Assembly: GCF_022829385.1 (NCBI RefSeq)
Contig: NZ_JAKSXX010000045.1
Span: forward strand, 17,071-81,070
Direction: 5' to 3'
Length of the DNA: 64,000 nt
From: Methylobacterium sp. J-070
GTDB taxonomy: Bacteria > Pseudomonadota > Alphaproteobacteria > Rhizobiales > Beijerinckiaceae
The notes beneath the pieces are model-generated. The model saw only the letters and a list, made by a program, of their open reading frames with translations. It did no database searches and was not told the DNA's origin. The stretch's first letter is position 1, and each line of letters begins with the position of its first letter. Shown one piece after another: positions 31,423 to 40,559 of this stretch. The translations under genes and the position numbers were made by a program.

Positions 31423-32322
31423 CTACTCCGACGCCGGCCGGGCGTGGATCCTGGCCGCGCGCGCCAGGATCCGCCGCGCCTGGAGCGCCACCGGCCCGTC
31501 GATCATCTGTCCGTCGACCGCGACCGCGCCGGTCCCCGCGGCGACCGCCGCCTCGAAGGTCTCGACGATGCGGCGCGCGCGCAGGATCTCCGCCTCCGCG
31601 GGCGCGAGCGCCGCGTCCGCCAGGACGACCTGGCGCGGGTGGATGCAGAGGATGCCGGTGAAGCCGAAGGCGTTCGCCGCGCGGGCCAGCGCCTGGAAGG
31701 CGGCCGCGTCGTCGATGATCCCGACCGGGCCGGGCACGCCGAAGGCCGCGAGCCCGCGCCCCCGCGCCGCGATCGCCACCGCCTGGGCGGGCATCGCCAG
31801 GGCCTCGAAGGTCGCCTGCGCGCCGATGGCCGAGGCGTAATCCTCCGGGCCGAAGCCCAGGCCGACCAGGCGGGGCGTCGCGCCCGCGATGGCGTCGAGG
31901 GCACGCAGAGCCGCCGGGTGCTCGATCACCGGGATGAGCCCGATGCCGCGTTCGGGGAGGCCGGCGGCCCGCTCGGCGGCCGCCAGGGCCCCGTCGACGA
32001 ACTGGCACAGGGCGGCGTCCTCCGCCTTCGGCAGGATGACGGCGTGCACGCCGGGCAGGGACGCGGCCCGGATGTCGTCCACGAGACGATCGGGATCGTT
32101 GTTGATCCGCACCACGGTGGTGAGCCCGTGCCCGGCGAGGGTCCGCACCGATCCGGCGAGCGCGTCCCGGGCGGCATCCTTGCGGGCCGGCGCGATGGCG
32201 TCCTCCAGGTCGAGGATGACCGCGCCGGCGCCGCGGGTATGGGCACCCGCCACCATGCGGCCGGCATCGGCCGGGATGAACAGGAACGTGCCGATCTCGG
32301 TCCAGAACCCGGTCCCCGTCAC
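31423..32322 (-). CDS. HpcH/CitE family CoA-ester lyase
   Basis: A 299-residue TIM-barrel lyase that cleaves malyl-, citramalyl- or similar beta-hydroxyacyl-CoA. The family motifs are RGAGAVILDLEDAIAP (metal-binding acid), VRINNDP, VILPKAEDA, GLIPVIEHPAAL, GPEDYASAIGAQ and LCIHPRQV. The start is GTG, overlapping the stop of the CoA-transferase gene (GTGA). Together with that enzyme and the TRAP transporter it suggests CoA activation and cleavage of an imported hydroxy-diacid. Which CoA ester it uses cannot be decided. Confidence 0.88.
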   Translation of the reverse strand: MTGTGFWTEIGTFLFIPADAGRMVAGAHTRGAGAVILDLEDAIAPARKDAARDALAGSVRTLAGHGLTTVVRINNDPDRLVDDIRAASLPGVHAVILPKAEDAALCQFVDGALAAAERAAGLPERGIGLIPVIEHPAALRALDAIAGATPRLVGLGFGPEDYASAIGAQATFEALAMPAQAVAIAARGRGLAAFGVPGPVGIIDDAAAFQALARAANAFGFTGILCIHPRQVVLADAALAPAEAEILRARRIVETFEAAVAAGTGAVAVDGQMIDGPVALQARRILARAARIHARPASE

Positions 32323-33554
32323 GTGACGTTCTCCTCGGCGAGCCGGCGCCGGGCCGCCGCGTCGTAGCCGACGCGCGCCAGGATCTCGGCGTTGTGCTGG
32401 CCGAGATCCGGCGCGGGCGTCCGGATGGCGCCCGGCGTCTCGGACAGGCGCGGCGAGACGCCGTGCATCGGCAGGGCGCCGATGTCGCGGTCCTCCATCT
32501 CGACCACGACCTCGCGCCCGATCACGTGGGGGTCGTGGACGATCTGCGCCGCGTCGTAGACCGGTCCGACGGTCACCTCGGCCGCCTCGAAGAAGCCGAG
32601 CGCCTCGGCCAGATCCATCGTGGCGATGAAGCCGCCCACCACCCGGTCGATCGCGTCGGCATGGTCCAGGCGGTCGGAATTGGTGCGGAACCGCGGATCG
32701 TCGATCATGTCGGGCCGGCCGATCGCCCGGAACAGCCGCGCGCACATGTCCTGCGTCGAGGCCGAGAGGGCGACCCAGGCGCCGTCCTTCGTGGGGTAGA
32801 TGTTGCGCGGCGCCGAGATCGAGGTGCGGTTGCCGATGCGCGAGGGCGCCCGCCCGGTCACCCGGGCGATGGCGACGTCCGGGCCGAGGGTGGCGAAGAG
32901 CGGCTCGAGGAGCGAGACGTCGACCACCTGCCCCAGGCCCGTCTCGGCCGCGACCTTCAGGGCGACCATCACCGCGTAGGCGCCCTGGAGGCCCGCCACC
33001 ATGTCGGCGAGCGCCATGTTGGGCATGATCGGCGGCTTGTCGGCGAAGCCCGTCTTGGCGGCGAAGCCCGACATCGCCTCGATCAGGCTGCCGAAGCCGG
33101 GCCGGTTCCGGTAGGGGCCGGTCTGGCCCCAGCCCGAGACGCGGACGTAGACGAGGCGCGGATTGACGCCGAGCAGGATCTCGGGACCGAGGCCGAGACG
33201 CTCCATCACCCCCGGGCGGAAGCTCTCGATCAGCACGTCGGCCTGCGCGGCGAGCCGGGTCAGGACCTCCCTGCCGGCCGCCGCCTTGTAGTCGAGGGTG
33301 AGGCTCTTCTTGTTGCGCGCGTAGACCTTCCAGTAGAGGGGCTGGCCGCCGTCCTTCCAGTCCCGCAGGGTGTCGCCGCGCCCGGGCCGCTCGACCTTCA
33401 CCACCTCGGCGCCGAAATCGGCGAGCATCAGGCTCAGCATGTTGCCGGCGACCAGGCGCGACAGGTCGATGACCGTGAGCGCCTGCAGCGGCGGCCGGGC
33501 GGCGGTGTCGTAGGGGCGCGGCGCGGCGGCCGGCTGCGGGTCAGGACGGGACAG
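32319..33554 (-). CDS. CaiB/BaiF family (class III) CoA-transferase, apparent CTG start
   Basis: Transfers CoA between an acyl-CoA and a carboxylic acid. The motifs begin LQALTVIDLSRLVAGN, then LADFGAEVVKVERPGRGD, RNKKSLTLDYK, ADVLIESFRPG and VYVRVSGWGQTGPYRNRPGF; the usual catalytic Asp is in MALADMVAGLQGAY. The family-specific N-terminus lies upstream of the first in-frame ATG, and no ATG, GTG or TTG exists between it and an in-frame stop. A CTG at 33552-33554 has GGAG seven bases before it and gives 411 residues, the normal length. A frameshift is the alternative. It is probably in one operon with the TRAP genes. Confidence 0.85.
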   Translation of the reverse strand: MSRPDPQPAAAPRPYDTAARPPLQALTVIDLSRLVAGNMLSLMLADFGAEVVKVERPGRGDTLRDWKDGGQPLYWKVYARNKKSLTLDYKAAAGREVLTRLAAQADVLIESFRPGVMERLGLGPEILLGVNPRLVYVRVSGWGQTGPYRNRPGFGSLIEAMSGFAAKTGFADKPPIMPNMALADMVAGLQGAYAVMVALKVAAETGLGQVVDVSLLEPLFATLGPDVAIARVTGRAPSRIGNRTSISAPRNIYPTKDGAWVALSASTQDMCARLFRAIGRPDMIDDPRFRTNSDRLDHADAIDRVVGGFIATMDLAEALGFFEAAEVTVGPVYDAAQIVHDPHVIGREVVVEMEDRDIGALPMHGVSPRLSETPGAIRTPAPDLGQHNAEILARVGYDAAARRRLAEENVT

Positions 33555-33593
33555 GACGCATCTCCGGTTCGGCGGGGCGCGGGCGCCCGGGGC

Positions 33594-34877
33594 TCACATC
33601 GCCCCGAGCGCCCGGGGGAGCCACAGGGACAGGGCGGGCCAGTAGGTGACGAGGACCAGGAAGGCCAGCATCGTCAGGAGCCAGGGCATCACCGCGACGG
33701 TCAGCTCGGAGATGCCCATATGGGCGATGCCGCTCGCCACGTAGAGGTTGAGCCCCACCGGCGGGTGGCAGAGGCCGACCTCCATGTTGACCGCCATGAT
33801 GATCCCGAAATGGATCGGGTCGATCCCGAGCTTGACGGCGATCGGGAACAGGATCGGCGCCATGATCAGCAGGATCGAGGACGGCTCCATCACGTTGCCG
33901 GCGATCAGCAGGATGATGTTGACCACGAGCAGGAACACCAGCGGGCTGAAGTTCATCGCGATCAGCCAGGCCGCCATCGTCTGCGGGATGTTCTCCGAGG
34001 TCATCAGGAAGGAGAACAGCACCGCGTTGGTGATGATGTAGAGCAGCATCGCGCTCATGTTGGCCGAGGCGAGCAGCACGCGCGGCACGTCCGAGAGCTT
34101 CAGGTCGCGGTAGACGAACACCGCGATCACGAAGGCGTAGACCGCCGCCGTCGCCGCCGCCTCGGTGGGCGTGAACACGCCGGCATAGATGCCGCCGATC
34201 ACCATCACGACCAGGAACAGGCCCCAGACGCTCTCCCGGAACGCCCGCAGGCGCTCGCCCCAGGAGGCCCGCGGCATGCGCGGGTAGCCGCGGCGTTTGG
34301 CGATCACGAAGGTCACCGTGCCGAGCATGAACGACAGCACGAGGCCGGGCATCACGCCCGCCAGGAACAGGTTGCCGATCGAGGAATTCGTCGACACCCC
34401 GTAGAGCACCAGGATGATCGAGGGCGGGACCAGGATGCCGAGCGCCCCCGAGGTGGTGATGATCCCGGCGCCGAAGCGCTTCGGGTAGCCCTCGGCCACC
34501 ATGGCGGGCAGGATGATCGAGCCGATGGCCACGACGGTCGCCACGCTCGATCCCGACACGGCCGCGAACAGCGCGCAGGCGACGACGCCCGCAAGCCCCA
34601 GGCCGCCGGGCCAGTGGCCGACCAGCGAGGTGGTGAAGGCGATCATCCGCCGCGCGACGCCGCCCTGGGCCAGGAAGTTGCCGGCGAGGATGAAGAACGG
34701 GATCGCCATGATCGAGAAGTTCTCGATCCCGGTGAACAGCTTCAGCGCCACGCTCTCGATCGGCACCTGGGTCAGGGTGAACAGGAAGGTCAGCACCGTC
34801 AGGCCCAGCGCGATCGAGATCGGCATGCCGGTGAGCATGAGGGCGATGAGGAGCCCGAAGATGATCAGGCCGCTCAT
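33594..34877 (-). CDS. dctM: TRAP transporter large permease (DctM)
   Basis: A 427-residue membrane protein with about a dozen hydrophobic helices; the length is exactly typical of DctM. Family segments include FSIMAIPFFILAGNFLAQGG, AAVSGSSVATVVAIG and GILVPPSIILVLYG. It forms the ion-driven channel of a TRAP system with DctQ, whose stop overlaps its ATG. The substrate is most likely an organic acid, judging from the linked CoA-transferase and lyase genes. Confidence 0.95.
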   Translation of the reverse strand: MSGLIIFGLLIALMLTGMPISIALGLTVLTFLFTLTQVPIESVALKLFTGIENFSIMAIPFFILAGNFLAQGGVARRMIAFTTSLVGHWPGGLGLAGVVACALFAAVSGSSVATVVAIGSIILPAMVAEGYPKRFGAGIITTSGALGILVPPSIILVLYGVSTNSSIGNLFLAGVMPGLVLSFMLGTVTFVIAKRRGYPRMPRASWGERLRAFRESVWGLFLVVMVIGGIYAGVFTPTEAAATAAVYAFVIAVFVYRDLKLSDVPRVLLASANMSAMLLYIITNAVLFSFLMTSENIPQTMAAWLIAMNFSPLVFLLVVNIILLIAGNVMEPSSILLIMAPILFPIAVKLGIDPIHFGIIMAVNMEVGLCHPPVGLNLYVASGIAHMGISELTVAVMPWLLTMLAFLVLVTYWPALSLWLPRALGAM

Positions 34878-35461
34878 GCCGGGCCCCCGTCCCGGCCGAG
34901 CTGGATCGGGTCGACGCCCTCGACCGTCGCGACCCCGTCGACATGGGCGTGGTCGCGGGCCGGCAGGTGCCCGGTCCGGAGGAAGGTCCACGCCACCTGC
35001 AGGAAGCGGAAGCACATCAGGTAGGAGCCCAGCGGGATCGCCAGGTAGACGATCCAGACCGGGATCTCCATGTCGGGGGTGGTCTGGTCGGTGTGGCCGA
35101 TGCGCCAGACGAAGCTCGCGCCCAGCGACCCGACGATGCCGGTGAACAGGGCGCCGGCCGCGAGGCTGACGAGGATCATGGTGCGGCGCGCGCCGGGCGG
35201 CAGGCGGTTGACCAGCACGTCGACGCCGACATGGATGCCGGTGCGCACCCCGTAGGCGGCGCCGAACTTGGCGACCCAGATGAACATGTAGATGCACAGT
35301 TCCTGCGACCAGCCGAAATCGATCCGGTCGGTGTAGTCCTGCAGGGCGGGGATCCCGGAGAGGAACCGGTGCACCACCGTGGCGAAGGTGATGATCGTCG
35401 CCGCCGCCATCAGCGTGCCGATCAACACCTCCTCGAGCCGGTCGAGGATCTTCAGCAGCAT
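34874..35461 (-). CDS. dctQ: TRAP transporter small permease (DctQ)
   Basis: A 195-residue membrane protein with four hydrophobic helices (for example EVLIGTLMAAATIITFATVV) and the DctQ-type segment WSQELCIYMFIWVAKFGAAY. It is the small subunit pairing with DctM, with a 4-bp overlap, and it lies 25 bp after dctP. The C-terminus carries an extra hydrophilic tail. Confidence 0.92.
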   Translation of the reverse strand: MLLKILDRLEEVLIGTLMAAATIITFATVVHRFLSGIPALQDYTDRIDFGWSQELCIYMFIWVAKFGAAYGVRTGIHVGVDVLVNRLPPGARRTMILVSLAAGALFTGIVGSLGASFVWRIGHTDQTTPDMEIPVWIVYLAIPLGSYLMCFRFLQVAWTFLRTGHLPARDHAHVDGVATVEGVDPIQLGRDGGPA

Positions 35462-35486
35462 GGTCGGGCGGCCCGGCGCGGCGGGA

Positions 35487-36500
35487 TCAGTTGTTCGGCG
35501 CGCCGTCCGCCTCCTTGTTGAGGGCGGCGATCAGGTCCTTGCCGACGCGGGAGGCCATCTCGCGCTGGACCGGCGCGAGCGCCTTGCGCCACGCCGCGCT
35601 CTCGGCCTCGGTCGGCGTGTAGACCTCGGTCTTGCCGGTGGCGCGGATGTCGGCGAGCGCCGCCTCGTTCTGCTTGTCGGCGATCTCGTGCTCGTAGGCG
35701 GTCGCCTCCTGGATGGCGCCCTCGAGGGTGGTGCGGATGTCGGCGGGCAGGCCGTCCCAGAAGCCCTTGTTCACGATCACCGCGTAGCCGACGTAGCCGT
35801 GATAGGTCAGCGTGGCGTGCTTCTGGACCTCGTTGATCTTCTGCGTGGTGACGTTCGAGGGCGGGTTCTCCTGCCCGTCGACCACGCCGGTCTGGAGCGC
35901 CTGGTACAGCTCCGAGAAGGCCAGCACCTGGGGCAGCGCGCCGAGCTGCTTGAACTGGGCCTCCAGCACCTTCGACGACTGGATGCGGAACTTCAGGCCC
36001 TTCACGTCCTCCGGCGCGTGCATCGGCTTGTTCGACGTGAGGATCTTGAAGCCGTTGTCCCAGTAGCCGAGGCCCTTGATGCCCTTGGATTCCAGCTTCT
36101 TGAACAGCCCCTGCCCGATCGGCCCGTCCTGGACGCGCCGCAGCACCTGCTCGTTGGGGAAGATGTAGGGGAGGTCGAACGCCTCGAACTCCTTGACGCC
36201 GAGGGGGCCGAACTTGCTCGTCGACGGCGCCAGCATCTGCACGGCGCCGAGCTGGAGCATCTCCACCTCCTCCTTGTCCTTGTAGAGCGTGCTGTTCGGG
36301 TAGATCTCGACCTTCACCGCGCCCTTCGTGCGCGCCTCGGCGAGCTGCTTGAAGCGCTCGGCGCCCTGCCCCTTGGGCGTGTCCGTCGTGACGACGTGGC
36401 TGAACTTGATGACGATCGGCGCCTGGGCGGCGGCCGGTCCGGCGAGGGGCGCCACCAGGGCGAGCGCGCAGGCGAGCGTGCCGAGGAACGGGGCTTTCAT
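35487..36500 (-). CDS. dctP: TRAP transporter substrate-binding protein (DctP)
   Basis: A 337-residue periplasmic binding protein with a Sec signal peptide (GTLACALALVAPLAGPAAAQ). The core begins IVIKFSHVVTTDTPKGQGAE. The conserved substrate-carboxylate Arg lies in GLKFRIQSS, and DGQENPPSNV is the family's dimer/hinge signature. It heads the TRAP operon. Upstream is the ATTTTGAATG motif shared with the FAHD gene promoter. Confidence 0.93.
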   Translation of the reverse strand: MKAPFLGTLACALALVAPLAGPAAAQAPIVIKFSHVVTTDTPKGQGAERFKQLAEARTKGAVKVEIYPNSTLYKDKEEVEMLQLGAVQMLAPSTSKFGPLGVKEFEAFDLPYIFPNEQVLRRVQDGPIGQGLFKKLESKGIKGLGYWDNGFKILTSNKPMHAPEDVKGLKFRIQSSKVLEAQFKQLGALPQVLAFSELYQALQTGVVDGQENPPSNVTTQKINEVQKHATLTYHGYVGYAVIVNKGFWDGLPADIRTTLEGAIQEATAYEHEIADKQNEAALADIRATGKTEVYTPTEAESAAWRKALAPVQREMASRVGKDLIAALNKEADGAPNN

Positions 36501-36541
36501 GGCATCCTCCCAGGTCGATCCTGCGTCTGCGCGCGAATCGT

Positions 36542-36551
36542 ATTTTGAATG
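36542..36551. promoter_or_regulatory. ATTTTGAATG motif in the dctP promoter region
   Basis: The decamer occurs 41 bp before dctP in a short AT-rich island, with flanking near-symmetry (GTA ... TAC). The same decamer recurs before the FAHD gene at 40560. Both are likely targets of the FadR-type GntR regulator encoded between them. Binding is inferred. Confidence 0.5.
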
Positions 36552-36698
36552 AAATTACAGGTCGCCGCCGGAGCGGCAAGCGCCAAAGCACGCCGCCGCC
36601 TGACGGATCGGGCCATTCCTGTGGTCCGGCGGCGACCGGCCGCGACGGCGGATCGGCCGGCGGATCCCGGCGGACCCGCCGGGGCGCGGGCTCCCGGC

Positions 36699-37451
36699 TC
36701 AGCCGGCATGGCTGCCGCGGCGGATCGGGGGCGTCCCCGGCGCGTCGGGCGGCGATCGCGCGTCGCGCCGCGCCAGCTGCTCCAGGGCGACCGCGCAGGC
36801 GTTCCGGACATGGGTGCTCGCCGCGGCCTGCGCCGCCTCGGCGTCGCGCCGTCGAAAGGCCTCCGCCAGGGCGTCGATCTCCGCCAGGCTGTGCGGGAGG
36901 CGCTCCGGGTGCATCAGCGAGGTCGCGCGCAAGAGCGTGATCCGCGCGTAGAAGCCGCGGAGGATCTCGGACACGAGGTCGTTCCCGCAATGGCCCAGCA
37001 GGATGTCGTACAGGGCGGTCTTGGCGCGCAGGACCCGGTCGGTGCTGCCGCTCCCAGCCGCCTCGCGCAGGTGCGCGGCCGCCCGCCCGAAGGCGCCGAC
37101 GGCCGCGTCCGACGCCTGCGTGGCGAAGGCCTGCGCCGCATAGCCTTCCAGAACCGCCCGCAGGGCGTAGAGCTGGCGCGCCTCGTCCACGGAGATCGCC
37201 GCGACCACGGGCCCCCTGTGGGGCCGGGTGTGGACGAGCTTCTCGGCCTCGAGGCGGCGCATCGCCTCCCGGACGGAGGCGCGGCTGACGCCGAGATCCG
37301 CGCACAGCGCGCGCTCGATCAGGCGTTCGCCGGGCGCGTACACGCCCGCCGTGATCGCCGCGCGGACGGCGTCCTCCACCTTGCGGCGGAGCGTGTCCGG
37401 CCGGAGCGCACCGATCCGGTGCGCCGCGGGCTCGGGACCGCGGCCTGTCAC
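36699..37451 (-). CDS. GntR family transcriptional regulator (FadR subfamily)
   Basis: A 250-residue regulator. The N-terminal winged helix contains the GntR signature PGERLIERALCADLGVSRAS with VREAMRRLEAEKLV. The C-terminal FCD domain (ARQLYALRAVLEGYAAQAFA to HVRNACAVALEQL) is all-helical and would bind an organic acid effector and metal. The GTG start overlaps the cupin stop (GTGA). It sits between the transporter and catabolic genes and is the natural candidate regulator of the cluster. Confidence 0.9.
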   Translation of the reverse strand: MTGRGPEPAAHRIGALRPDTLRRKVEDAVRAAITAGVYAPGERLIERALCADLGVSRASVREAMRRLEAEKLVHTRPHRGPVVAAISVDEARQLYALRAVLEGYAAQAFATQASDAAVGAFGRAAAHLREAAGSGSTDRVLRAKTALYDILLGHCGNDLVSEILRGFYARITLLRATSLMHPERLPHSLAEIDALAEAFRRRDAEAAQAAASTHVRNACAVALEQLARRDARSPPDAPGTPPIRRGSHAG

Positions 37452-37837
37452 GCGGTGGCGCCTGCGTAGTCCGCCTCGACCACCGCGTCCTGCCAGTCGG
37501 TCTTGCCCAGCGAGATCGCCGTGTGCAGGAGGTAGCTGTCGGCCGCAGCCCCGTGCCAGTGCCGCTCGTCGGCGGGGATCCAGACGGTGTCCCCCGCCCG
37601 CAGCGGCTCCGCCTTCCGGCCCGCGACGCAGATCCAGCCCTTGCCGGCGGTCACCTGCAGGATCTGCCCCTGCCCGTGGCTGTGCCAGTGGGTCCGCGCC
37701 CCGGGGGTGAAGAAGACGTTGTTGATCATGACGCCCCCCGTGGCAGGCATCACCGGGTCGGCCCAGACCTGGCCGGTGAAGGTCGGCCCGCGGCTCTCCG
37801 ACGTCGCGCCGCTCTCCCGGCCGTGAAAGATCTGCAT
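37448..37837 (-). CDS. Cupin domain protein
   Basis: A 129-residue single-domain cupin. Motif 1 is ARTHWHSHGQGQILQVTAGK, with metal-ligand His residues and Gln/Glu, and motif 2 is VWIPADERHWHGAA. It resembles quercetinase/carboxymuconolactone-type small cupins that often accompany ring or lactone degradation genes. The reaction is unknown. Co-transcribed with the GntR gene. Confidence 0.88.
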   Translation of the reverse strand: MQIFHGRESGATSESRGPTFTGQVWADPVMPATGGVMINNVFFTPGARTHWHSHGQGQILQVTAGKGWICVAGRKAEPLRAGDTVWIPADERHWHGAAADSYLLHTAISLGKTDWQDAVVEADYAGATA

Positions 37838-37865
37838 CGCATCCTCCTCGTGTTCCCAAGCCTGC

Positions 37866-38267
37866 TCAGCCGCCCCCGGCGTGCTCCCGGTCCCAGTCGC
37901 CGATCGCCGCGGAGGCGGTGCGGAAGGCCGCCAGCGCCGCCGGCGCGCCGCAATAGACCAGCGCCTGCAGCAGCACCGCCTGGATCTCCTCCCGCGTGAC
38001 GCCGTTGGTCAGCGCGCCTTTGACGTGGACGGCGAGTTCGTGGTGCTGGTTCAGCGCCGTCAGCATGGCGATGTTGAGCATGCTGCGGGTCTTGAACGGC
38101 AGCGTCGCGTCGCCCCAGACCTCGCCCCAGCAATAGGCCGTCACCAGCCGCTGGACCGGCCGGTTGAACGCGTCGGCGCCGGCCCAGGATGTCTCCACGT
38201 GGGCCGCGCCGAGGACCGCCTTCCGGTTCTCGAAGCCCTTGGTGAACAGGTCGCTCTCGTCAGCCAT
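37866..38267 (-). CDS. Carboxymuconolactone decarboxylase family protein
   Basis: A 133-residue helical protein of the CMD/AhpD fold: TAYCWGEVWGDATLPFKTRS, LNIAMLTALNQHHELAVHVK and NGVTREEIQAVLLQALVYCG. The family includes PcaC, which decarboxylates gamma-carboxymuconolactone. The MLTALNQHHELAVHV segment is the PcaC-like catalytic helix without the AhpD CxxC pair. Its exact substrate in this cluster is not known. Confidence 0.88.
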   Translation of the reverse strand: MADESDLFTKGFENRKAVLGAAHVETSWAGADAFNRPVQRLVTAYCWGEVWGDATLPFKTRSMLNIAMLTALNQHHELAVHVKGALTNGVTREEIQAVLLQALVYCGAPAALAAFRTASAAIGDWDREHAGGG

Positions 38268-38306
38268 GGGTGGTCTCCGGAAGGGGGAACGCGCGGGGTC
38301 GCGGGA

Positions 38307-39179
38307 TCAGGGCTCCTTCGCCAAGAGGCGGTACATCTCGGTGTGGTCGGCCGCCGGCGGGGCCCCGCGCGCCACGGCGTGCCACGTCGCGATGCAGTGC
38401 CGGCCGAAGCCGAGGGGGTAGCCCACCGACTCCGCCAGGGCGCCGGCGATGCCGAGGTCCTTGTCCATCAGCCGCAGCGAGAAGCCCGACGCGAAGGTCC
38501 CGCTGAGCATGAACGGCTTGACCTTGTTCTCGGAGGTGTTGCTCCGCCCGGACGAGGCGTTGAGCACGTCCGTCATGGCCTCCGGGGCGATGCCGAAGCG
38601 CTCGGCCACGTGCAGGGCCTCGACGGTGGCCAGCAACCCGGCGGCGGAGACGAAGTTGTTCAGCGCCTTGGCGGCGTGTCCGGCGCCCGCCGGGCCGATA
38701 TGCAGGACCGACGTGCCCATCGCGGCCAGCACCGGCCGCCAGCGCGCGAGGAGCGCCGCCTCGCCGCCCACGAGGATCGCCAGCGACCCGTCCACCGCCC
38801 GCCGCACGCCGCCCGAGACCGGCGCGTCGAGGTAGCCGAGGCCCTTCCCGGCGAGGTGCGCCCCCAGCGCCCGGGACCGGACCGGCTCCGACGAACTCAT
38901 GTCGATCACCGTCGCCCCGGCGGGCAGGGCGTCGATCCAGCTCTGATCCACCAGCACCGCCTCGACGGTGGCGGAGTCGGGGAGCATCGTGATCAGCAGG
39001 TCCAGCTCCGCCGCCGTCGCGCGGGTGAGGTCGCCGGCGCCCAGTTCCGCACGGAGGGCGCCGGCGCGGTCCGCATCGGCGTCCAGCAGCCGGAGGGCGT
39101 GGCCCGCCCCGGCGAGGCGCCGGCACATGGGCGCCCCCATCATGCCGAGGCCGATGAAGCCGATCGTCCGCTGGGTCAT
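38307..39179 (-). CDS. NAD(P)-dependent beta-hydroxyacid dehydrogenase (HIBADH family)
   Basis: A 290-residue dehydrogenase. The N-terminal Rossmann motif is GFIGLGMMGAPMCRRLAGAG. The substrate-binding signature is DAPVSGGVRRAVDGSLAILV, and the catalytic Lys is in AGHAAKALNNFVSAAGLLA. Related to 3-hydroxyisobutyrate and tartronate semialdehyde reductases. The start ATG at 39179 (MTQRTIGFIG) is preferred over one 27 bp upstream. Confidence 0.9.
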   Translation of the reverse strand: MTQRTIGFIGLGMMGAPMCRRLAGAGHALRLLDADADRAGALRAELGAGDLTRATAAELDLLITMLPDSATVEAVLVDQSWIDALPAGATVIDMSSSEPVRSRALGAHLAGKGLGYLDAPVSGGVRRAVDGSLAILVGGEAALLARWRPVLAAMGTSVLHIGPAGAGHAAKALNNFVSAAGLLATVEALHVAERFGIAPEAMTDVLNASSGRSNTSENKVKPFMLSGTFASGFSLRLMDKDLGIAGALAESVGYPLGFGRHCIATWHAVARGAPPAADHTEMYRLLAKEP

Positions 39180-39210
39180 GGCATTGTCGTCCCCTCGATC
39201 GGGCACCGCG

Positions 39211-39537
39211 TCAGCGCAGCGCGGAGAAGTCCGTGGGCGCCAGGAAGGTGTTCTCGATCCGGGCGACGATCGGCCGGTCCTTCTCGGTCTCGGCCCGGCG
39301 GGCGATCCATTCGGGATCGGCCTGGAAGGCGTTCCAGCGCGCCTCGCGCTGGGCCATGTCGTCCCATTTCAGCAGGTAGGTGAGCGCGTGGTTGTCGGGA
39401 CCCACCAGGGTCGTCCAGAAGCCGACCTGCTCGATCCCGTACTTGGCGAAGAAGTCGAGCGTCGTCGTGCGGAAGCGGTCGAGCAGGGCCGGAAGCCGCG
39501 TCGGGGCGCAGTAGTAGACACGCATCTCGACGATCAT
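39211..39537 (-). CDS. NIPSNAP family protein
   Basis: A 108-residue alpha/beta barrel-type small protein: MIVEMRVYYCAPTRLPALLD, then GFWTTLVGPDNHALTYLLKW and FQADPEWIARRAETEK. This is the NIPSNAP/ferredoxin-like dimeric fold common in catabolic clusters. The biochemical role is unknown. It is followed closely by the dehydrogenase gene on the same strand. Confidence 0.85.
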   Translation of the reverse strand: MIVEMRVYYCAPTRLPALLDRFRTTTLDFFAKYGIEQVGFWTTLVGPDNHALTYLLKWDDMAQREARWNAFQADPEWIARRAETEKDRPIVARIENTFLAPTDFSALR

Positions 39538-39550
39538 GGGACGTCTCTCC

Positions 39551-40360
39551 TCAGTAGGCCGGTGGCCGGGTCGGGGGCAGGTCGACCCGCGCGATCCAGC
39601 CGGCGGTGTCGTCGCCGGCCGGCGGGTAGATCGCGAGGACCTGCGGGTCGTGTCCGGGGATGATGTGGCTCTCCGAGTCGGCGAGCCGCCGGACGGTCCG
39701 GTAGCCCTCGAACAGGGCGCCGAGATCGTAGACGACCGGGTAGGCGAGGCCGCGGCCGATATTGGCGAAGAAGTGCGTGGCGTCGGAGGCCAGCACGACC
39801 CAGCCGCGCGCGGTGCGGACCCGCAGCACCTGCAGGCCGTCCGAGTGACCGCCCAGGTGATGCAGGGTGATGCCGGGGAACAGCGTGTCGGTCGCCTCCC
39901 GGAAGCAGACCCGGTCGGCGAACAGGCGGTCCACCATCGCCTTGACGTCCTCGGCCGCGAAGGTCTGGCGGATCTGCGCGTGGCACATGCAGCGGCCGGT
40001 GCAGAAGGCCATCTCGCGCTCCTGGACGTGGAAGCGCGCCCTCGGGAACAGGTCGTGGTTGCCGGCGTGGTCGTAGTGCAGGTGCGTCAGGACGACGTCC
40101 TCGACCCGGTCCGGATCGACGCCGATCCGGGCGAGCCCCTCCTCCACCGGATGGACGATCGTCCGGCCGCGCTTGGCCGCCATCGCGCGGTCGAAGCCGG
40201 TATCGACCACCACCGTGCGTCCGCCGCCGCGGATCACCCAGACGAAGTAGTCGATCGGCATCGGCCCGTCGTGGATGTCGCCGCCGATGAAGTTCTCCCG
40301 CGCCGTGCGGTCGTGATGCGCGTACTTGATCGCGTGGATCTCGTAGGCCGTCGCATCCAT
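39551..40360 (-). CDS. MBL-fold lactonase (AHL lactonase-like)
   Basis: A 269-residue metallo-beta-lactamase-fold hydrolase. The metal site is THLHYDHAGNH, with later HLGGHSDG, LASDATHFFANI and a C-terminal IIPGHDP. The arrangement resembles N-acyl-homoserine-lactone lactonases, but in this catabolic cluster a lactone intermediate is equally likely as the substrate. The ATG at 40360 is chosen; the open frame beyond is antisense to the FAHD gene. Confidence 0.87.
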   Translation of the reverse strand: MDATAYEIHAIKYAHHDRTARENFIGGDIHDGPMPIDYFVWVIRGGGRTVVVDTGFDRAMAAKRGRTIVHPVEEGLARIGVDPDRVEDVVLTHLHYDHAGNHDLFPRARFHVQEREMAFCTGRCMCHAQIRQTFAAEDVKAMVDRLFADRVCFREATDTLFPGITLHHLGGHSDGLQVLRVRTARGWVVLASDATHFFANIGRGLAYPVVYDLGALFEGYRTVRRLADSESHIIPGHDPQVLAIYPPAGDDTAGWIARVDLPPTRPPAY

Positions 40361-40559
40361 GCGGGCGCTTCCCCCTCGGGCGGCCGATGCGTCGGCTCTG
40401 GCTGGCGGCAGCGCGCGTGCGCCGCAGCCCTCAGACTGCGGATCGTCGGACAATCTGTCAATCCGGGTCGACGGGACCGTCGCCGGGCGCGGGGCCGGAT
40501 GTCCGAGACCGGGTCCCCGGGGCCGTGGGGCTGCACCCCCGTTCGCGCAGGGCGTTTGC

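Noticed and set aside
32394..35024. 876-residue plus-strand frame opposite CaiB, DctM and DctQ
   Set aside because: His/Asp/Arg/Gln-rich antisense composition typical of shadows; minus-strand genes are complete and have motifs.
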